Positions 62,961 to 64,000 of a stretch of DNA of 64,000 nucleotides are shown here, one piece after another. The first letter of the stretch is position 1. Every line of letters starts with the position of its first letter. Origin of the DNA: AP-15 sp963724435 (lineage in GTDB: Bacteria > Pseudomonadota > Alphaproteobacteria > ATCC43930 > CGMCC-115725). The stretch spans positions 372,001 to 436,000 of the forward strand of contig CAVRUN010000001.1 of the NCBI GenBank assembly GCA_963724435.1, read 5' to 3'. The translations under genes were made by a program, and so were the position numbers. A model generated the notes under the pieces. It worked only from the letters and a program-made list of their open reading frames with translations, did no database searches and was not told the DNA's origin.

Positions 62961-63149
62961 ATTCCCGTTTAGGCCGCCACGGGAATTCTCTGGCAACTCG
63001 TTGCCAAACGCCGAATACCACGGGTCCTGACCGAACGGCCCCGACCAGGACGTCACCATCCAAGACTGGGAGCAAAAGAAGGCCCTGCCCGCGGCGATCT
63101 TTATCGACTTCATCCGCCGTCAGCAGCACCGGACCTGATACCACACGGG

Positions 63150-63378
63150 CTCCCGGCGGCTTCGTTCGACAGGCGAGGGCTCGGCCAGCTGACCCGTCGC
63201 GCCGATCTATACTTCGCGAGTACCGGCGCGATGACGGTGCCGATCGTCGCGATGGCGCTGGAGCTGCCGGCCGACTATTTCTCCGACGCCTTTGCCGAGC
63301 CGAACTGTGCCATCCGGCTGATCCATACCCGCCGCATCCGGACCCGGAGGACAACGAGTTCGCCCGATGCGACGAATG
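63150..63378 (+). pseudogene. 2-oxoglutarate/Fe(II) oxygenase (isopenicillin N synthase-like) fragment
   Basis: The plus strand carries MTVPIVAMALELPADYFSDA and FAEPNCAIRLIH, then after one missing base YPPHPDPEDNEF and a stop. This matches the middle of isopenicillin N synthase-like dioxygenases, just before the HxD iron motif, which is missing. The gene is cut on both sides, and the right cut runs into an MFS transporter gene on the other strand. Confidence 0.6.
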
Positions 63379-63408
63379 ACGAGCACGAGCGGCGCGCAAG
63401 CCGCAACA

Positions 63409-64000
63409 TCAGCCCGCCAGGATGAAAAAGCTGTCGCTCACACCCCAGCGATCGGCGATCCCGCCTATCAGTGGGGGGACCATGATCGAGGTGAGGCGCT
63501 GGCCGGTCTGACGCAGACCGACGACCATGCCCTGCTGATGGCGGCCAACCGCCTGCGCTTGCACCGACAGGACGACTGGCTGGATCACCCCTTCGAGCCA
63601 GCCGCGGATGACCTGGAATAACAATAGCAGCCCAGAGATGCCGCCCAACAGCGGCGTCGTCGCGATCAGCAGGATCGACAGTGCGGTGCCGCTTAGCATC
63701 GTGCGCTGCGCTTCGCCAAGACGCATCGCCCGCCCGGCGAAGAGCGCACCCAACCCGCTCGCAATCTCAGCGGCTGCAAACAGAATGCCGATCGTCGTGC
63801 CAACCAGTCCCACTCGGTGGAGGTAAACGACATAGACCGACGTTTGAATGCTGTATGTCGTGTTGCGCATCGACATGGTCGCCATTGACAGCGCAATAGC
63901 CGGGATCGCGATTAACATGATCGAGTTCAGGTAATCCGATCGCCGCGGCCAGGCGTCGCGGGCGCGGAATTTCGTCCGGCTCGCTCCAGCGTAACGTGGC
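63409..64000 (-). CDS. MFS transporter, C-terminal part (cut by window edge)
   Basis: An open frame enters from the right edge and ends at 63409, giving the last 195 or so residues of a polytopic membrane protein. Helices are visible (IMLIAIPAIALSMATMSM, VGTTIGILFAAAEIASGLGA, ALSILLIATTPLLGGISGLL) with short basic loops (AGRAMRLGEAQRT) and the late motif GLRQTGQRLTSIMVPPLIGG, typical of the second half of major facilitator proteins. The substrate cannot be inferred. The missing N-terminus lies outside the window. Confidence 0.75.
   Translation of the reverse strand, partial: PRYAGASRTKFRARDAWPRRSDYLNSIMLIAIPAIALSMATMSMRNTTYSIQTSVYVVYLHRVGLVGTTIGILFAAAEIASGLGALFAGRAMRLGEAQRTMLSGTALSILLIATTPLLGGISGLLLLFQVIRGWLEGVIQPVVLSVQAQAVGRHQQGMVVGLRQTGQRLTSIMVPPLIGGIADRWGVSDSFFILAG

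Noticed and set aside
1..64000. CRISPR arrays, rRNA and tRNA genes
   Set aside because: No regularly spaced direct repeats and no rRNA or convincing tRNA cloverleaf sequence were noticed on reading; a dedicated tRNA scan could still find one, especially near the element edges.

Overview
The window reads as chromosomal DNA of a GC-rich alphaproteobacterium, most likely Hyphomicrobiales (Bradyrhizobium/Xanthobacter-like). The reasons are the gene families present (259-residue SdhB, GmaS/MgsABC module, DszA/NtaA-type monooxygenases, rhizobial-type VirB/VirD4 genes) and the codon style. No rRNA, tRNA, CRISPR array or transcriptional regulator was recognised.

Layout. (1) 1-5056, plus strand: the end of a group 4 (energy-converting) [NiFe]-hydrogenase operon with ferredoxin, NuoC-like and catalytic large subunits. 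It is followed by a ThiF/MoeB-type E1-like enzyme, an unknown membrane-anchored protein and a class V cysteine desulfurase. A decayed second copy of the thiF 3' end lies just before the desulfurase. (2) 5116-13219, minus strand: a run of broken genes. These are sdhB with a one-base frameshift, an IS5-type fragment, a synthetase/acyl carrier/acyltransferase fusion, a long PhoU-like protein, an ftsH fragment joined by deletion to an ornithine decarboxylase fragment, a small conserved protein and the last codons of a glucan phosphorylase. (3) 13217-about 24230, plus strand: a dead conjugative element with virB4 to virB11, virD4 and a TrwC/MobF relaxase, all damaged by frameshifts, amber stops and deletions. 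virB6 is split by an IS5-family element that itself carries an IS481-family element with a clear 6-bp target duplication. (4) 24595-59508: a mostly intact catabolic and nitrogen-scavenging region. It holds a three-subunit molybdenum hydroxylase, four DszA/NtaA-type flavin monooxygenases, three ABC transporters of different classes, an NDP-forming acyl-CoA synthetase alpha-type protein with an enoyl-CoA hydratase, an N-methylglutamate synthase/gamma-glutamylmethylamide synthetase set (mgsABC-gmaS), HyuA/HyuB and a cyanuric acid/barbiturate-type ring-opening amidohydrolase. (5) 59519-64000: relics of a flavin monooxygenase, an AllA-like ureidoglycolate lyase, a beta-lactamase-fold hydrolase and a 2-oxoglutarate oxygenase, with an intact adenylate/guanylate cyclase and an MFS transporter cut by the window edge.

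How the genes may work together. Region 4 repeats one theme: an uptake system beside a flavin monooxygenase, plus hydrolases that open cyclic amides. This suggests uptake and oxidative dismantling of small N- (or S-) containing compounds, with mgsABC-gmaS handling methylated amines. The substrates are not readable from sequence.

Quality or decay. At least four otherwise full-length genes (sdhB, mgsC, the dppD part of dppDF, potB) carry a single-base frameshift. Larger deletions fuse or gut others (ODC-ftsH, virB11-virD4, hpaB-like, allA-like). The large deletions, nested IS elements and amber stops argue for real genome erosion, while the isolated homopolymer indels could also be sequencing errors.
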